From contig RPFO01000028.1 of assembly GCA_009746045.1 (NCBI GenBank), positions 7,501 to 71,500 of the forward strand: 64,000 nt of DNA, read 5' to 3'. The stretch is from Mesostigma viride. Taxonomy: Eukaryota > Streptophyta > Mesostigmatophyceae > Mesostigmatales > Mesostigmataceae. The stretch's first letter is position 1. Each line of letters starts with the position of its first letter. Both the position numbers and the translations under genes were made by a program. This document shows positions 43,205 to 55,000 of this stretch, in pieces. The notes under the pieces are model-generated. The model was not told the origin of the DNA, did no database searches, and worked only from the letters and a program-made list of their open reading frames with translations.

Positions 43205-46200
43205 TCAGAATGGGATTTTCTCATCCTCCATCATGCCAGACACCATGCCTGGGGCTACCTCCGCCCTGGATGGGTCAACAAAGCCATGCCACCCCATGAG
43301 GTAACTCAGCAGGAACTGCATAGTGCGGTGGTTGCACAAAATATCACAAGAAACACAAGGGTGCAGGCACAACGTAAATACAAAAGAAAGCAGGTAGAAT
43401 CAGTAGTAGAAGGTGATGCCCGATAGCCCATGCACACAAGCAAGCAAGCAAGCGTAGCACCTTTAAAACCATTGGCATCTTCGTATATTCCCAGGGTCCC
43501 AGGGTTTAATGCTCAGCGGCTCCACAACGGGAACGTGTGTAATTAATTAATAACTTAAGTGTAGCTATCGATCTTCCCAGCAAGTGCTTCATGAAATAGA
43601 AAGGAGAGCCATTTCCAACCCGACTGCCAGGTGGCAGGTGAAGTCGTGGGACAACCACGGCTGACTTTGTCTGAACCCCAACAGACAAGAGCACCCCATG
43701 CAGGCTGCTCTATGCAGATGCTGGAAAGGTGGAGGATGACCCCGATCCAGCAAAAAAAGGCACCTACAACGACCCCAATAGTGCGACGCACAGCAATGCC
43801 AGCACCAACACCCACAACACCTAAACAAAGCCAACAAGAATACTATACAAACGATAACACCATTATTGGATGTCTGCCAGTCTTGTCCATACTTTAACCC
43901 ACAAGGAGTCCTGATGGACATGTGCCTATAAACACAGCGGGAGCACGCACCCGAATGGCCTCTAAAGGAACCAATCTTTCCATTCTAGACATAGGCATAC
44001 CAATAGTCCCATTCGCCTAGAACGATTCTAGTGCCAGTGACGGGGGGCCTGTGCCTGGATAAGCAGACACACAACTCACCCGAACCAACTAGCGGAGCAT
44101 TATCACGTACGGGGTATAATGACACGCACCAATGAGCACATCCAGCTTTGTTAGATAACTAAACCTACATAATAGCATCTCGGGCTTTGTTGTACAATTA
44201 AACCTACCAAGTAGCACCCGCCAGCTCAGCCACATAGCTACACCTAGCACCAGCACCACCAGCTCTACTGCCGCAATCATGGCTGGACCTGCCTGATACC
44301 GGTGCCCAAAGACACATGCCTGCGACAATAAAGAGCATACGGGGGCAATTGTGTGACTAATTAGTTAACAAGGAGAAACAAGAGGGAGTACTCACGCGCA
44401 CGGACTCCTTGAACACCATGAGCTCAAAGAGAAACAAGGAGAAGATTATAAGGAGCTAGTTAAGTGTAAAGCCTTCAAGGGAACTCACGCGCACGGACTC
44501 CTTGAACACCATGAGCTCCCCGTACGTGATGGCGATGCCGATGTTGATGGGCGCCTTGTTCTTCTCGCGCATCTCTGGACGTGGGTACGACAGATAGGCA
44601 GCGCGATTTAACATGTCAATTTAAATATGTGAAAGGGAAAATATGCGTGTCGCATGTGCACGTACGTGTGTGTGCTTGTTCTTATCAAGTACCTGCATCT
44701 GTGGGCGTGGGTGCGACAGTGTGGTGAGTGAGTGAGTGAGTGAGTGAGTGAGTGAGTGAGTGAGTGAGTGAGTGAGTGAGTGAGTGAGTGAGTGAGTGAG
44801 TGAGTGAGTGAGTGAGTGAGTGAGTGAGTGAGTGAGTGAGTGAGTGAGTGAGTGAGTGAGTGAGTGAGTGCGTGAGTGAGCGAGCGAGCGAGCGAGGGGG
44901 TGGGTGGGTGGGTGGGTGGGTGGGTGGGTGGGTGGGCGGGCGGCGGGCGGGCGGGCGGGCGGGCGGGCGGGCGGGCGGGCGGGCGGGCGGGCGGGCGGGC
45001 GGGCGGCGGGCGGGCGGGCGGCGGGCGGGCGGGCGGGCGGGCGGCGGCGGGCGGGCGGGCGGGCAGGCGGCGGGCGGGCGGGCGGGCGGGCGGGCGGGCG
45101 GGCGAGCTTTTGAGTGACACGGATGGCTGGCATGTGTCCGAGACAGGCTGCCAAGTGTTCAAGCTTGCGGAAGGGAGCATAGCCACAGGGGGGACCTGCG
45201 CATGGATAAGTCGTACACATTTGTCACATATGTATGTGCGTTGATATGTATGTGCGCGCGTGCCTGCAACAGCCATTTCATGCGTCATGGGCTGTTGCAA
45301 CACAACATATATAGCAGATATCTTCTTGCAAGGATGTGCCAACAGTGAGGCTCCGCCCCCGCACCCACCACGCGCTGCACACCCGCCCTTATGCCGGCCA
45401 CCCACCACGCCAGTACACTGTGCCGATTACGACTCCGTAATCCGCCCCCCTGCAGCATGCCGAGTAAACCCACCCCCTGTCAATGCAACTCTCCCTGCGC
45501 AACGTGACAATCACTGCAGCTTGCCACCCACTGCACGCAAGGTCCCCTCGAGAAGCCCCTAACAGTGCGACACACCGAGTGCAAAGTGACAGCCCTACGG
45601 TTGCCACCCACCACACGCAAAATCAGCTCGACAAGGCCCTGACAGGGCGACGTACCGAGCGCGAAGTACATGTCCTTGGTCGGCTCCTTGAACTCCGAGA
45701 TGCGCAGCGTCTTGAACACCAAGCCTCCGTCCCTGCATGGAGCGATCCAGGCCGACGGCATGAGCAAAGACCGTGTCAACACAATCACAAGAATCTTATC
45801 AACTAGTTCTATTAAATCATAAATATGCGGCCAGGCTGGCATACTTAATATGCATGAGAAACCAGCGCAGGCCTCCTGAAATATGAAAAGCTCAAACTTA
45901 GTTTAGTTGTAATGTTCACTTGGGTACCGTACAGTGTTGTATTGTGTACCGTTGCAGATGCGGTCAAGTTGTCCTTGTGGACTGGGGCACGGGTCCATCA
46001 TCTTCCAGGAAGGCTTGCGCCAACCTGTCATCCCACTGTCAACCTGCCAACCTGTCAAGGGTGGCTTAAGCGATGTAGATGGCACCCGCCCTTCTCCCGT
46101 GACCCTCAAGCACCCACACGCCTGAGAGAGCGTAACCATGCCTTATCCAATGATATGCGGCCAATGGACATGCCAGCAAAAACAGCAACGCATGGCATTT

Positions 46201-49200
46201 CATCCAGGGGGGTATAGTATACATAGATTGCGCAACGTGTCAGGATTCGCATGGTCTATGTGCTAGCATAGATCATAGCGTCGTGACAAGTGCTATCATG
46301 ATTCCATCTGGCCTGTCTCAAGCAAAGGGGGAAAAAGAGAACTGACGGGGGAAAAAAAGAACAAGACAGGAAAAACTACAGTACTCACTGCGTGCCGATG
46401 TTTGGGTCATGGATGGACTCCCATGGGCCATGCAAGTGTTCGCCTCACAGATACGGCAGTAGCAAACCTTCAGTCTGCATCCAAGTGTATAAATAGGCCG
46501 CAGTACTCACTGCGTGCCGATGTTTGGGTCATGGATGAACTCGATCGGCCCCCTCTGGCCAACCGCACTGTCCAGATCGTGCAGAAGGCCCCCCATCTCA
46601 GCAGGAGAGAGTGCAAAAGCCTGCGTGGGCAAACCCATGCCACCGCGTCACCCACGCAGTCAATAAATGAGTTTATTTATAAGTTCATTGATTAATGGAG
46701 CACGTAGACTGCATCACCAGACCCACGCAGCGGAAGGGAATCGGTGCCTTGTGGTATTTATAAGTTCATTGATTAATTGAGCACGTAGACTGCATCACTA
46801 GACCCACGCAGCGGAAGGGAATCGGTGCCTTGTGGTAACTATAAGTTCATCGATTAATTGAGCACGTAGACTGCATCACTAGACCCACGCAGCGGAAGGG
46901 AATCGGTGCCTTGTGGTAACTATAAGTTCATCGATTAATTGAGCACGTAGACTGCATCACCAGACCCACGCAGCGGAAGGGAATCGGTGCCTTGTGGTAT
47001 CTACAAGTTCATTGATTAATTGAGCACGTAGACTGCATCACTAGACCCACGCAGCGGAAGGGAATCGGTGCCTTGTGGTATCTATAAGTTCATTGATTAA
47101 TGGAGCACGTAGACTGCATCACCAGACCCACGCAGCGGAAGGGAATCGGTGCCTTGTGGTATCAGCTTGCGTGCCAAACTCCCAGGTTATTCATACACCT
47201 CAACTATGTCTACCACCGAACTTAATCAAGCAACCTAAGTAAACCCAACTCTCACGTTCTGACAATGCCCTAACGAATTCCAAAAAAAGGGGGGGGGGGG
47301 GGGGTCTATCATTAAGACCCCCTCTCTCACTATCTCCGAGGCCCGACGGCCACGATGCCTAAACCATCCGAATGAGTTCCATACTGAACGAGCAGTGGTA
47401 TATGTCGCTTTCCAGCCAGTGAAATGATAGTGCCACAATACTGACAATTGCCGGTGGAGACGTAAGGGAAGCTGCCACGCTAGACGGCCGCCATTTCCCT
47501 CCCACCGGCAACAGTTTTGAGAACACTACCGCACGGAAGTCAGATCTTAGTAACGCATGCAGGAAAGGAAAACCTCGCTTACCAGCTCGTTGAACAGATG
47601 CTATTTATCCATTGATGGAACAAATACTGCCCCCACAAAAAGCACGGGAAAAAAAAAATCACGCACCAGCTTGTTGGCCCAGTCATACTTTCGCTCCCCC
47701 GGCCGCCCGCTCACGGCTTGGCTGAACTCGAGCAGCAGGGAGCCCTGCTTCTCGAGCACAATGTTGCCGTCCTGTGGTGGTGCGGCCAGGGTGGTGCGCA
47801 CACGCACATGATGGAGGCAATCGGACAGTACGTGCGATGAGAACAGGTAACATCGGTTCGGATGAATCACATCATCGGGTCGGGATGATACACATCCATA
47901 ATTATAGCAGTGGCCAGTGGAAGCCACTAGAACTGACATAACAAGATAGCGAATCCAATCTCTGGCGATGGTGGCGCCGAGGAGGCAGGTCCACAGAGCT
48001 AGCGGCATTCTAGAGAGAGATGCTCAAGTTGCCCTACGTAACCCTTTGCCCCCCCGACCCCCCCCCTGACCCCCCCCGCTTCCCCCCCCCGTAAGACTAC
48101 CCAACGGATCCACCAACGCTCCCCTGCCCAGCCACCAAACATGCGCACAGTCCCGTTGTTCAGACCCGACCTACATCCTCAGTCGCCATCCCATCCCATC
48201 CCATCTCATCCCATCCCATCCCATCCCATCCCATCCCATCCCATCCCATCCCATCCCATCCCATCCCATCCCATCCCATCCCATCCCATCCCATCCCATC
48301 CCATCCCATCCCATCCCATCCCATCCCATCCCATCCCATCCCATCCCATCCCATCCCATCCCATCCCATCCCATCCCATCCCATCCCATCCCATCCCATC
48401 CCATCCCATCCCATCCCATCCCATCCCATCCCATCCCATCCCATCCCATCCCATCCCATCCCATCCCATCCCATCCCATCCCATCCTTAACTGCACAGGG
48501 GGGTTCCATGGGGTGGCTACCCCATCAATTCCTGGAGCAGCCTAACAAGTAGGCACAGTAGCAAACGGCAGGCGGGCAGACGCACAGGGGGGGTAAATAC
48601 AGCGCAAATGGGCCAATAATACAACTCCAAGTGACCATTCACCCAATATACCTCTTACATAAACGTAGTCTTCTAAAGAGACGTGCAAATATTGCATAAC
48701 ATACGAATTACATACAATATTGCATAGCATACGAATTTACCTGAAGCTCTCGGAATGTAGGGTGAATGGCCTTAACGGACAATGCCGACTTCCCCTTGTA
48801 GATCTGGTACTGGACGAAGGCACGCCGGCTCATCGGGTACGGAGCGTACGGCGGAGCGTGGGGAGCCATCTCCGCGCGTACTTGTAGGCTACCCGTGTCT
48901 GCAGACAAGAGGGACATGCCAACCGGAGCTCCCCGTCAGTGCACACCCCCGTCAGTGCTCCCACGACAACAAGCTCCAAACCGCTCAGACACTGAACGGA
49001 GTGTCGAAAACACCAGGAGCAATCTAATTCTGCAAACAATGCTAAAAATTACGCGTGCCGAAACGTCTGAGTGCACTAAATCAGTGTTCACAACCGAGAG
49101 CGCGATGGGTAACTCAGAGCAGCTGGGAATGCGGCAATACAATAGCTTTTTTTTACCTGCTTTCTGGGCTGGGGACACGGTTGCATAGAACGCCGGCCCA

Positions 49201-49430
49201 GCCCTGCAAAACAGAGGAAAGTGCAGCGGAGCGTATCGAGTAAGCTGTTGCTGCTTGTCGACCATGGAAGAGGCACCATAAAGCACGAGCACGAGGAAAA
49301 GTCGTCACTTTTCTTACCTTTGCAAGGCCCGAGGCAGAGAACGAAGGCATCCGAATTTGGAAACCGTGAGCGACGTCATGGTGCTGGTAACGACACCCTT
49401 TGCTAACGAAGCGGGAATAGACATCGCCAT
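43205..49430 (-). CDS. WHY1: Whirly family ssDNA-binding protein, 8 exons
   Basis: Plant-type single-stranded-DNA-binding protein, expected in plastids or mitochondria, where the family stabilises organelle DNA and affects transcription and splicing. Exons, high to low: 49430-49318, 49203-49157, 48898-48741, 47771-47667, 46620-46511, 45732-45656, 44574-44489, 43315-43205; they join in frame to 268 residues. A basic, Ser-rich leader is followed by FVQYQIYKGKSALSVKAIHP. KGKSAL at 88-93 is the KGKAAL DNA-binding and oligomerisation motif with one change. Then come GSLLLEFSQAV, ERKYDWANKL, the acidic FIHDPN turn, INIGIAITYGELMVFKESVR and FLLSYLMGWHGF, all matching Whirly strands and helices in order. 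The C-terminal tail is short and acidic. Plastid against mitochondrial targeting is undecided. Some introns contain partial copies of exon ends. Confidence 0.92.
44390..44425 (-). repeat. Duplicate of the Whirly exon-7 end with its 5' splice site
   Basis: A 36-base exact copy of 44483-44518 covering the last 30 bases of exon 7 plus the GTGAGT donor, displaced 93 bases into the intron. Some flanking AGAAACAAGGAGAA sequence is also repeated, indicating a local tandem duplication. Confidence 0.9.
44723..45105. repeat. (GTGA)n followed by (GGGC)n microsatellites in a Whirly intron
   Basis: GTGA units at about 44723-44880, then GCGA, GGTG and GGGC units to about 45105, between Whirly exons 6 and 7. 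The plus strand is G-rich; the transcript carries the C-rich complement. Repetitive frames are artefacts. Confidence 0.96.
46379..46415 (-). repeat. Duplicate of the Whirly exon-5 end with its 5' splice site
   Basis: A 37-base exact copy of 46501-46537, covering the last 27 bases of exon 5 (HDPNIGT region) and ten intron bases (GTGAGTACTG), displaced 122 bases into the following intron. It offers a second complete donor site. Confidence 0.9.
46681..47166. repeat. 81-bp minisatellite, six copies, in a Whirly intron
   Basis: Units start at 46681, 46762, 46843, 46924, 47005 and 47086 (AAGTTCATTGATTAATGGAG and variants). Copies differ at only a few positions. It lies between Whirly exons 4 and 5. 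Units are contiguous, so it is a satellite rather than a CRISPR array. Confidence 0.95.
48188..48485. repeat. (CCCAT)n pentanucleotide array in a Whirly intron
   Basis: Almost 60 units with one early variant (TCTCAT), between exons 3 and 4. Open frames of SHPIP or MGWDG repeats on both strands are by-products. Confidence 0.97.
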
Positions 49431-50241
49431 TATAGTTTTCAGCAGTCCTCTACGATTTAGACAATTTGCTTAGTAAGAATTGTCAAAGGGCGTTCTCCTG
49501 AAGAGCAAAGCTTAGCTTGTGGGGAATGGCTTTGCAGACGTGTGTCCGCGTTCTGGGTCCAAAGATGTGCCTTCGTCACACAGGAAGCCGAGGTTTTGAA
49601 TGATATTACTTTTTACCTCGCCTTCCTAATAATCATTTATGAACCTAGGTCCTAGATCGCAACCCCCCAACTTCTAATAACTAGGTAATCTCAACTTTGG
49701 TCTAAACAACAGACACAAACCAAGTTACTGTAGCACAGGCTGCTGACTGGCGAAAGGTGCAGTCAGTTTATTCCCGCCAGATGCGAAGTAGCAAGCATTG
49801 CTGGGATATTTCTTCATATCAGCCAATCACGAAATTTAAAAGGATAAATTGGTACGGACATTTGAAACATGGTGCTTCCTGCGTCCTGTCGCTGGTGACT
49901 GGTGAGTTGTGACCTACCACGCTGGTTACTGCGCCGATGATTTTTGCATTTTCCATTTCCTCGCCTGCTGGTTCAGTTTTGTGTACTGGTACCAACGACT
50001 GATAACAAGCGACAGCGCAGGTTAAAAAATAGTAACACCTTCATGGTTAGTTAAAACTGGGATCTTCTAATCACAAACGCACAGCAACGATTTCTCGAGT
50101 GATATTCAGTGTTAGGTTAAAGCGTGAAGTCTGTGTCTGCAAGAATTGTTCTTCATGGCGATGGAAGCAGTGCGCGTGTGCTAGCGCCGCTGTATATGGT
50201 GTTTCCACACGTGATTCGATTACCTCAAATATATTTGGCGA
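49431..50241. promoter_or_regulatory. Divergent region between Whirly and the Dad2-like gene
   Basis: The 811 bases between two outward-facing starts presumably contain both promoters. The sequence is AT-rich with no clear core element and no coding potential I could support. Confidence 0.45.
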
Positions 50242-50493
50242 ATGGAAGCAGCCAAAACCCTTGACAATGCCGCCGAGACGGGCGTGCTTCCAACAGGAGA
50301 CGGCAAGCTTGCGACCATATCTGAAGAATTAATGGCGCTAAGGAAGGTTCGCACCTCCGTGGAGGCGGTGGAACAGATGATGCAGGCGTTTGAAAGGGAT
50401 TTGCATGCCATGTCGGACAACTATGCCGCGCATGCTCGCTTGAACTCGCAGTGGGCTCAGCTGTTTGGAGCTCCACCCCCAAAGCAAAATTGA
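50242..50493 (+). CDS. Small helical protein resembling DASH/Dam1-complex subunit Dad2
   Basis: An 83-residue single-exon frame with an ATG start and a typical TGA end. After a short N-terminal tail (1-20) the protein is almost entirely helical by composition: KLATISEELMALRKVRTS, then VEQMMQAFERDLHAMSDNYA, and a terminal LNSQWAQLF. The pattern (leader helix, a KLR-like segment, a long heptad helix, then a Trp-containing end corresponding to the NWxxxF of Dad2) fits Dad2 of the DASH complex, which links kinetochores to spindle microtubules. Resemblance is by pattern, not strong identity. Alternatives are Dad1 or an unrelated coiled-coil protein. TGTAA at 50835-50839 could end the transcript. 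Confidence 0.45.
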   Translation: MEAAKTLDNAAETGVLPTGDGKLATISEELMALRKVRTSVEAVEQMMQAFERDLHAMSDNYAAHARLNSQWAQLFGAPPPKQN

Positions 50494-50925
50494 TGGGCGA
50501 CAGTGCCGATCTTGAACGGTGAGATTGCCTATCAGGGAAGGTCATTCGTGACGGCAGGGATGAAGTGAAAGATTATTCTAGATCGCCGTTGCTAGAAAGG
50601 AGTTTCCTCGGGATGCTCGGTCTGGTGGTTCTGGACTCTGTGATCGGGCCATTTGCTCTAGTGGCAAAACGTGGAGTCACAGGGAGGATGGCCACGTGCC
50701 ACCTGTACACAAGACACGATGGTGGTATTGGCAGCTTGCTTCCTTACAGCACGGTGGACATCAGCCAAGACTGCAACGTCCAACCAGCTGCCCGATGGCT
50801 GCACTTGCTTGCGTTGCTGCCCATGCATCACGCCTGTAAGACACAGCATGCTGATGTAGAACTTAGGAACGGCACTCGTCTGCCACTCCACATTTACATC
50901 TGAAATGCATGCCTAAGAATAATAT

Positions 50926-50964
50926 ACCAAGGAGACAACCGGCGCAGGCCAGAAATCGGGAGAT
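50926..50964 (+). repeat. Copy 3 of the dispersed 40-bp motif
   Basis: ACCAAGGAGACAACCGGCGC onward, with three differences from the 14385 copy. Confidence 0.7.
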
Positions 50965-51575
50965 GAATATACCGGCCGCCCGACAAACGGGTTGGAGAGG
51001 ATGGCCAAACTGTCGCATGCACATGCATGAAGACATCGGAAGTTGCAATGAAGCAACAATTATTTGATTAATTAATTGAAAGCATGTGACTGTGTCACAC
51101 GCAGGTAACAATTAGAAGCTTCAACCCATACGTACATGTACACAATAAGGCTTGCATCACTCCCCGGACAGGAGAACTTTTGCGGATGACTGTAGGTGTA
51201 AGTTGGCGATGCCATGGTAACCGGAGACGTCCGTCCTATAGTCAGCAAAATTGGTGCGAGAGGTCCCCAGTTCGATTCCGGTCAGATTCATTTGCAGATC
51301 GCGTTTTTCCGCGTTTTCCGCGGCCCGGCACTGACCGCAAATGGTTTTCACCTTTGCGGAGTGTCTGATCAGAATGTACACACTGAGCCGGAGCTAGGAG
51401 CTGGCGCCCTACTGAGCTTCTCGACACTATCTACAGTGGGCAGGCCACAGAGGCAACAAACCTCAATTTGTACGTATCGACCACATGCATGCAGACAGAG
51501 ACATTGATCTGGTGTAGTTGTCTCTCTTCATATACCCTGCATGCATGGGTTTGAGAAAATCTTTCTAACCATGAT

Positions 51576-51615
51576 ATCAAGGAGACAACCAGCGCAGGCC
51601 AGAGATCGGGAGAAT
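51576..51615 (+). repeat. Copy 4 of the dispersed 40-bp motif
   Basis: Differs from the 14385 copy by one base (GAGATCGGG for GAAATCGGG). Confidence 0.75.
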
Positions 51616-52052
51616 CCATGATATATAGAACTTTATTGAGATACAATTTATTTATTACACCATAAAATTGTCTCGATCCTTGATAAATTCAAAACTAAGC
51701 CTTGGTTGTTAGTCTAACGTTTGTGTTTGCCGTCCATCTCTCTCAACATCAACCTGGCAAACAGCTCCAATAGTAAACCTTCAATATGTGTACGTGCTCA
51801 TCACTTGAGGCCGGTGCCCGCAAAGATCTTTTTAAAATAAATATCTGCGGCACACGCATGCACGCACTTGCAAGCATGCACAGACCCATGCACACATAAA
51901 TTGCAGCATATATCAACATTGATATCTTATGTTCTAGCCGCTGGTGCATGCGGGCGTGCATAGCCTCATTTCCACGGGAAATTTCTATTCCTAATACTCA
52001 GCAAAATAGCTCTTTGCCTGGTTCAGCTGCTTCTCTATACTAATCTGGTCCT

Positions 52053-55000
52053 CTACTTCTTGACGGCCGCAAGAATCTGGTCATCGATCGGGAATGAGAT
52101 GTCCTTCTTCGCGCGCCCGCTCTCCACGTACACCTGGAACCGCTCCTTGAGCGTGTCGGGCAGCTTCCGCATCGGCTTCCAGCCCAGCTTCTCCACCGCG
52201 GCGCGTGGCTCAGCATAGAAGTGCTGCGGGAGCATAAGCAACAAGCAGGGTCAACACAGTGGTGGGACAAACCCAATTAGGTCAGCAGCAGAGTTTATCT
52301 TCAGGGTTGACAAATCTTTGAAGACTGCAAGCTTAAAAAATCTTAATTTGAAGACAAATCTTTGAAGACTGCAACCTTGACAAATCTCAATTTGGATACC
52401 ACTACCTGAAAGAACTTGCAGAGTAGTGATATTTTAGTGTCCTTCACTATTCCACGAGGGTGACCCCAAACTTGTGCTCAGCTCCCTGTGGCGTTGACAA
52501 CTGTCAACCAACCCTACCAACATTTGATCAAGCCTGCCTGTGCGGGTATCGACCCAAAGCAGATTTTTCCTTACTTGACTTCAGTGAATGAGACGATTCA
52601 CTATTATGCTAAGGTATGATGGCTTTGCTTTCACCAGCAGCTCTCTGTAGTATCACATGGGGAGCGTGTGGACACTGTATGGACACCGCACTGCTACTAC
52701 GCTGGGTCCAAACCATGCACGTACCACGGGGCGGAAGGGGAACGCCTTCTTGACGTCCACGCCCGCGGCCTTGGGGTCGTAGTGCACGATCTTGACATCG
52801 GTCGGCTCCTTGCCCGCGGCGATCGCGCACAGCTTGACGATGCTGTCGAGGGAGACGGCGCGGTTGGACACGCAGTTGAAAATAGAGTTCTTGGCCGCGG
52901 CCGGGTCGTTCACGGCGAGGCCGATCATGGACGCCAGGTCGGCCGCGTGCGCGATGTTGGTGAGCTGCATGCCGGAGCCCGGGATGGGCACTGGCCGGCC
53001 ACGCACGATGCGGTCAAAGAACCACTCCTGTGGGGATGGGGTAGGTTGGGGTTGGCATGGTGAGGGGAGGCAGGATAAGGTGGGGTAGTGAAGTTCATGG
53101 GGTTATTGGTGGCAGCAAGTGCGCGTAGGGAATGAGTCAGTAGAGAAACCAATGAATCCGTATAGCCACATCCCTCCCTCTATTCCTCCCCCTTGCCCTC
53201 CCCCCGCTAACCTTGGCAGTCCTAGTCATTTACCCAGCCCTGTCATATCCGCCACCCACCCACCCATCCCCTTCACCTCGCAGTCCTGGTCATTACCCAG
53301 CCCCGCCATATTCCAGAACCTTCAGTTCCCCCCCCTCATCCCCCCTTACCTCGCAGTCCTTGTTGTTGCCCAGCCCAGTCATGTACTGCGGGCGGAAGGC
53401 GGCGAAGCCTGATGCGAAACCGGCGCGGCCGAGCGCCACCTCCACCTCGGCATGGCCGCCATCCTTGACCTTGTCCTGTAGCAGGTGCATGCAGGCATGC
53501 AGGCATGAAGGCGGGCGGGCGGGCGGGCGGGCGGGCGGGCGGGGGGGGGGGGCGGGCAGGCGGGCGGGCGGGCGGGCGGGCGGGCGGGCGGGTGGGTGGG
53601 CGGGCGGGCGGGCGGGCGGGCGGGCGGGCGGCGGGCGGGCGGGCGGGCGGGCGGGCGGGCGGGCGGCGGGCGGGCGGGCGGGCGGCGGGCGGCGGGCGGG
53701 CGGGCGGCGGGCGGGCGGGCGGGCGGGCGGGCGGGCGGGCGGGCGGGCGGGCGGGCGGGCGGGCGGGCGGGCGGGCGGGCAGAGATTTGTGACGGATGGA
53801 GGGAGAGTAAGGCTTTTGGGAAAATAGTCCAATCCCTCCCCAGTAAAAATCTTCTACATACGTTGAAAAACTCTTAACAGTCAAAGTGCTGGCGAAATCA
53901 ACCTGTGCGTCTTGGTAACTAACCCCTCGCAACCACAGCAAGCAAGTGGGAAAAAAATACAAAAAGCTTTCTAGCTTCCTCCAGGAATGTTACGATGCAG
54001 TCTTTAGAATCGAGCCGTGCAATACATCGACCAATACATCGACCAATAGATGGAATCCTGTTTCGTGAAACGTATCTGTACACGTAAAAGGTATCTGTAC
54101 ATGCTGAGTCCACAGGTACCCATCCACATGCGGGACACACTGTGAGCCCCCTTGCATGGGCCCCAGGTACCCCCTTGACATGCAGCATATATCAAAACAC
54201 CCACAATGAAACACCCTCACGCACAAAGTCACACATACCTCCTCCCCATGAAGTATGCAGACTACCAACTACTCCCCTTCTAAATGCTTAGGCCCCATGG
54301 CCCCACGTACCCCCTACCCATGCGGCATTCATTTAACACACCCACAAAGGCATACCCCACGTGCACGGGGTCACACATACCCCCTCCCCATGCAGCATAC
54401 AGACTACAACTGCTCCCCTTCAATCTGCCTAGGCCCCACGGCCCCATGGCCCCACGTACCCCCTCAACATGTGGCGGCTCGTCGGTGGTCGCATAAATAC
54501 CCGCGCTGGACACAAACAGGAACTGGTCGGCGCCGGCCTTCTTGGCAAAGTTGATCACAGGGCTGGGGTAGCGACAAGAACAATAAGGGATGCAGGAATA
54601 GACAGATACACAAGATGAGGCAAAACTTTGCAAGGTAACCATAAGAATGGGGTAGGGACAGGAACAACAAGGAATGCAGGAATAGACAGCAATTCTGATA
54701 AGAGCAGCAAGGAAATGATAAAGAAGACAAAACCTGGCAAAGTTTATCACGGGGATGGATGGGTGAGCGGCATGCATCATATGATGGGTGAGCATCATAT
54801 CACAGGGATGCATGACGAAAGCTACACTATATGTAGCAGTAGTACATAAATAGCAATGGAGAGCTTGTGCAGAGCGACACAAAGCTTGGCAAAGTTGACC
54901 ATGGGGCCGGGATAGGGTGACAAAGGATGATGAAGTACTTAAAGAATTAGGACGATCAAGTACTAAAAAGAAAAAGGGTGATCAAGTACTTCAAGTCCCG

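Larger units (their letters stand above)
50494..52052. other. Intergenic region with retroelement scraps
   Basis: Holds two copies of the dispersed 40-bp motif, a short TTAATTAATT run near 51066, and near 51254-51290 a segment resembling a tRNA T-arm. On the minus strand TGTAA at 51659-51655 is a candidate poly(A) signal for CSP41a. I see no further gene. Confidence 0.45.

Noticed and set aside
43555-43921. Cys- and Trp-rich minus-strand open frames in the last Whirly intron
   Set aside because: No recognisable domain, two overlapping frames, and they lie entirely in an intron defined by good splice sites.
44089-44328. Minus-strand open frame with a hydrophobic segment, possible extra Whirly exon
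   Set aside because: Exon 7 joins directly and in frame to the exon at 43315, which carries the conserved YLMGWH end; the hydrophobic frame is intronic.
46681-47166. CRISPR-like appearance of the 81-bp repeat (and of the 56-bp repeat at 22398)
   Set aside because: Units are contiguous with no unique spacers, within introns of eukaryotic genes.
50565-50903. 112-codon plus-strand open frame after the Dad2-like gene
   Set aside because: No similarity or compositional bias that supports coding, and it overlaps a likely 3' UTR.
51250-51300. tRNA-like T-arm (CCAGTTCGATTCCGG) suggesting a tRNA gene or SINE
   Set aside because: The stem does not pair properly and no matching acceptor or anticodon arm is found; at most a decayed tRNA-derived repeat.
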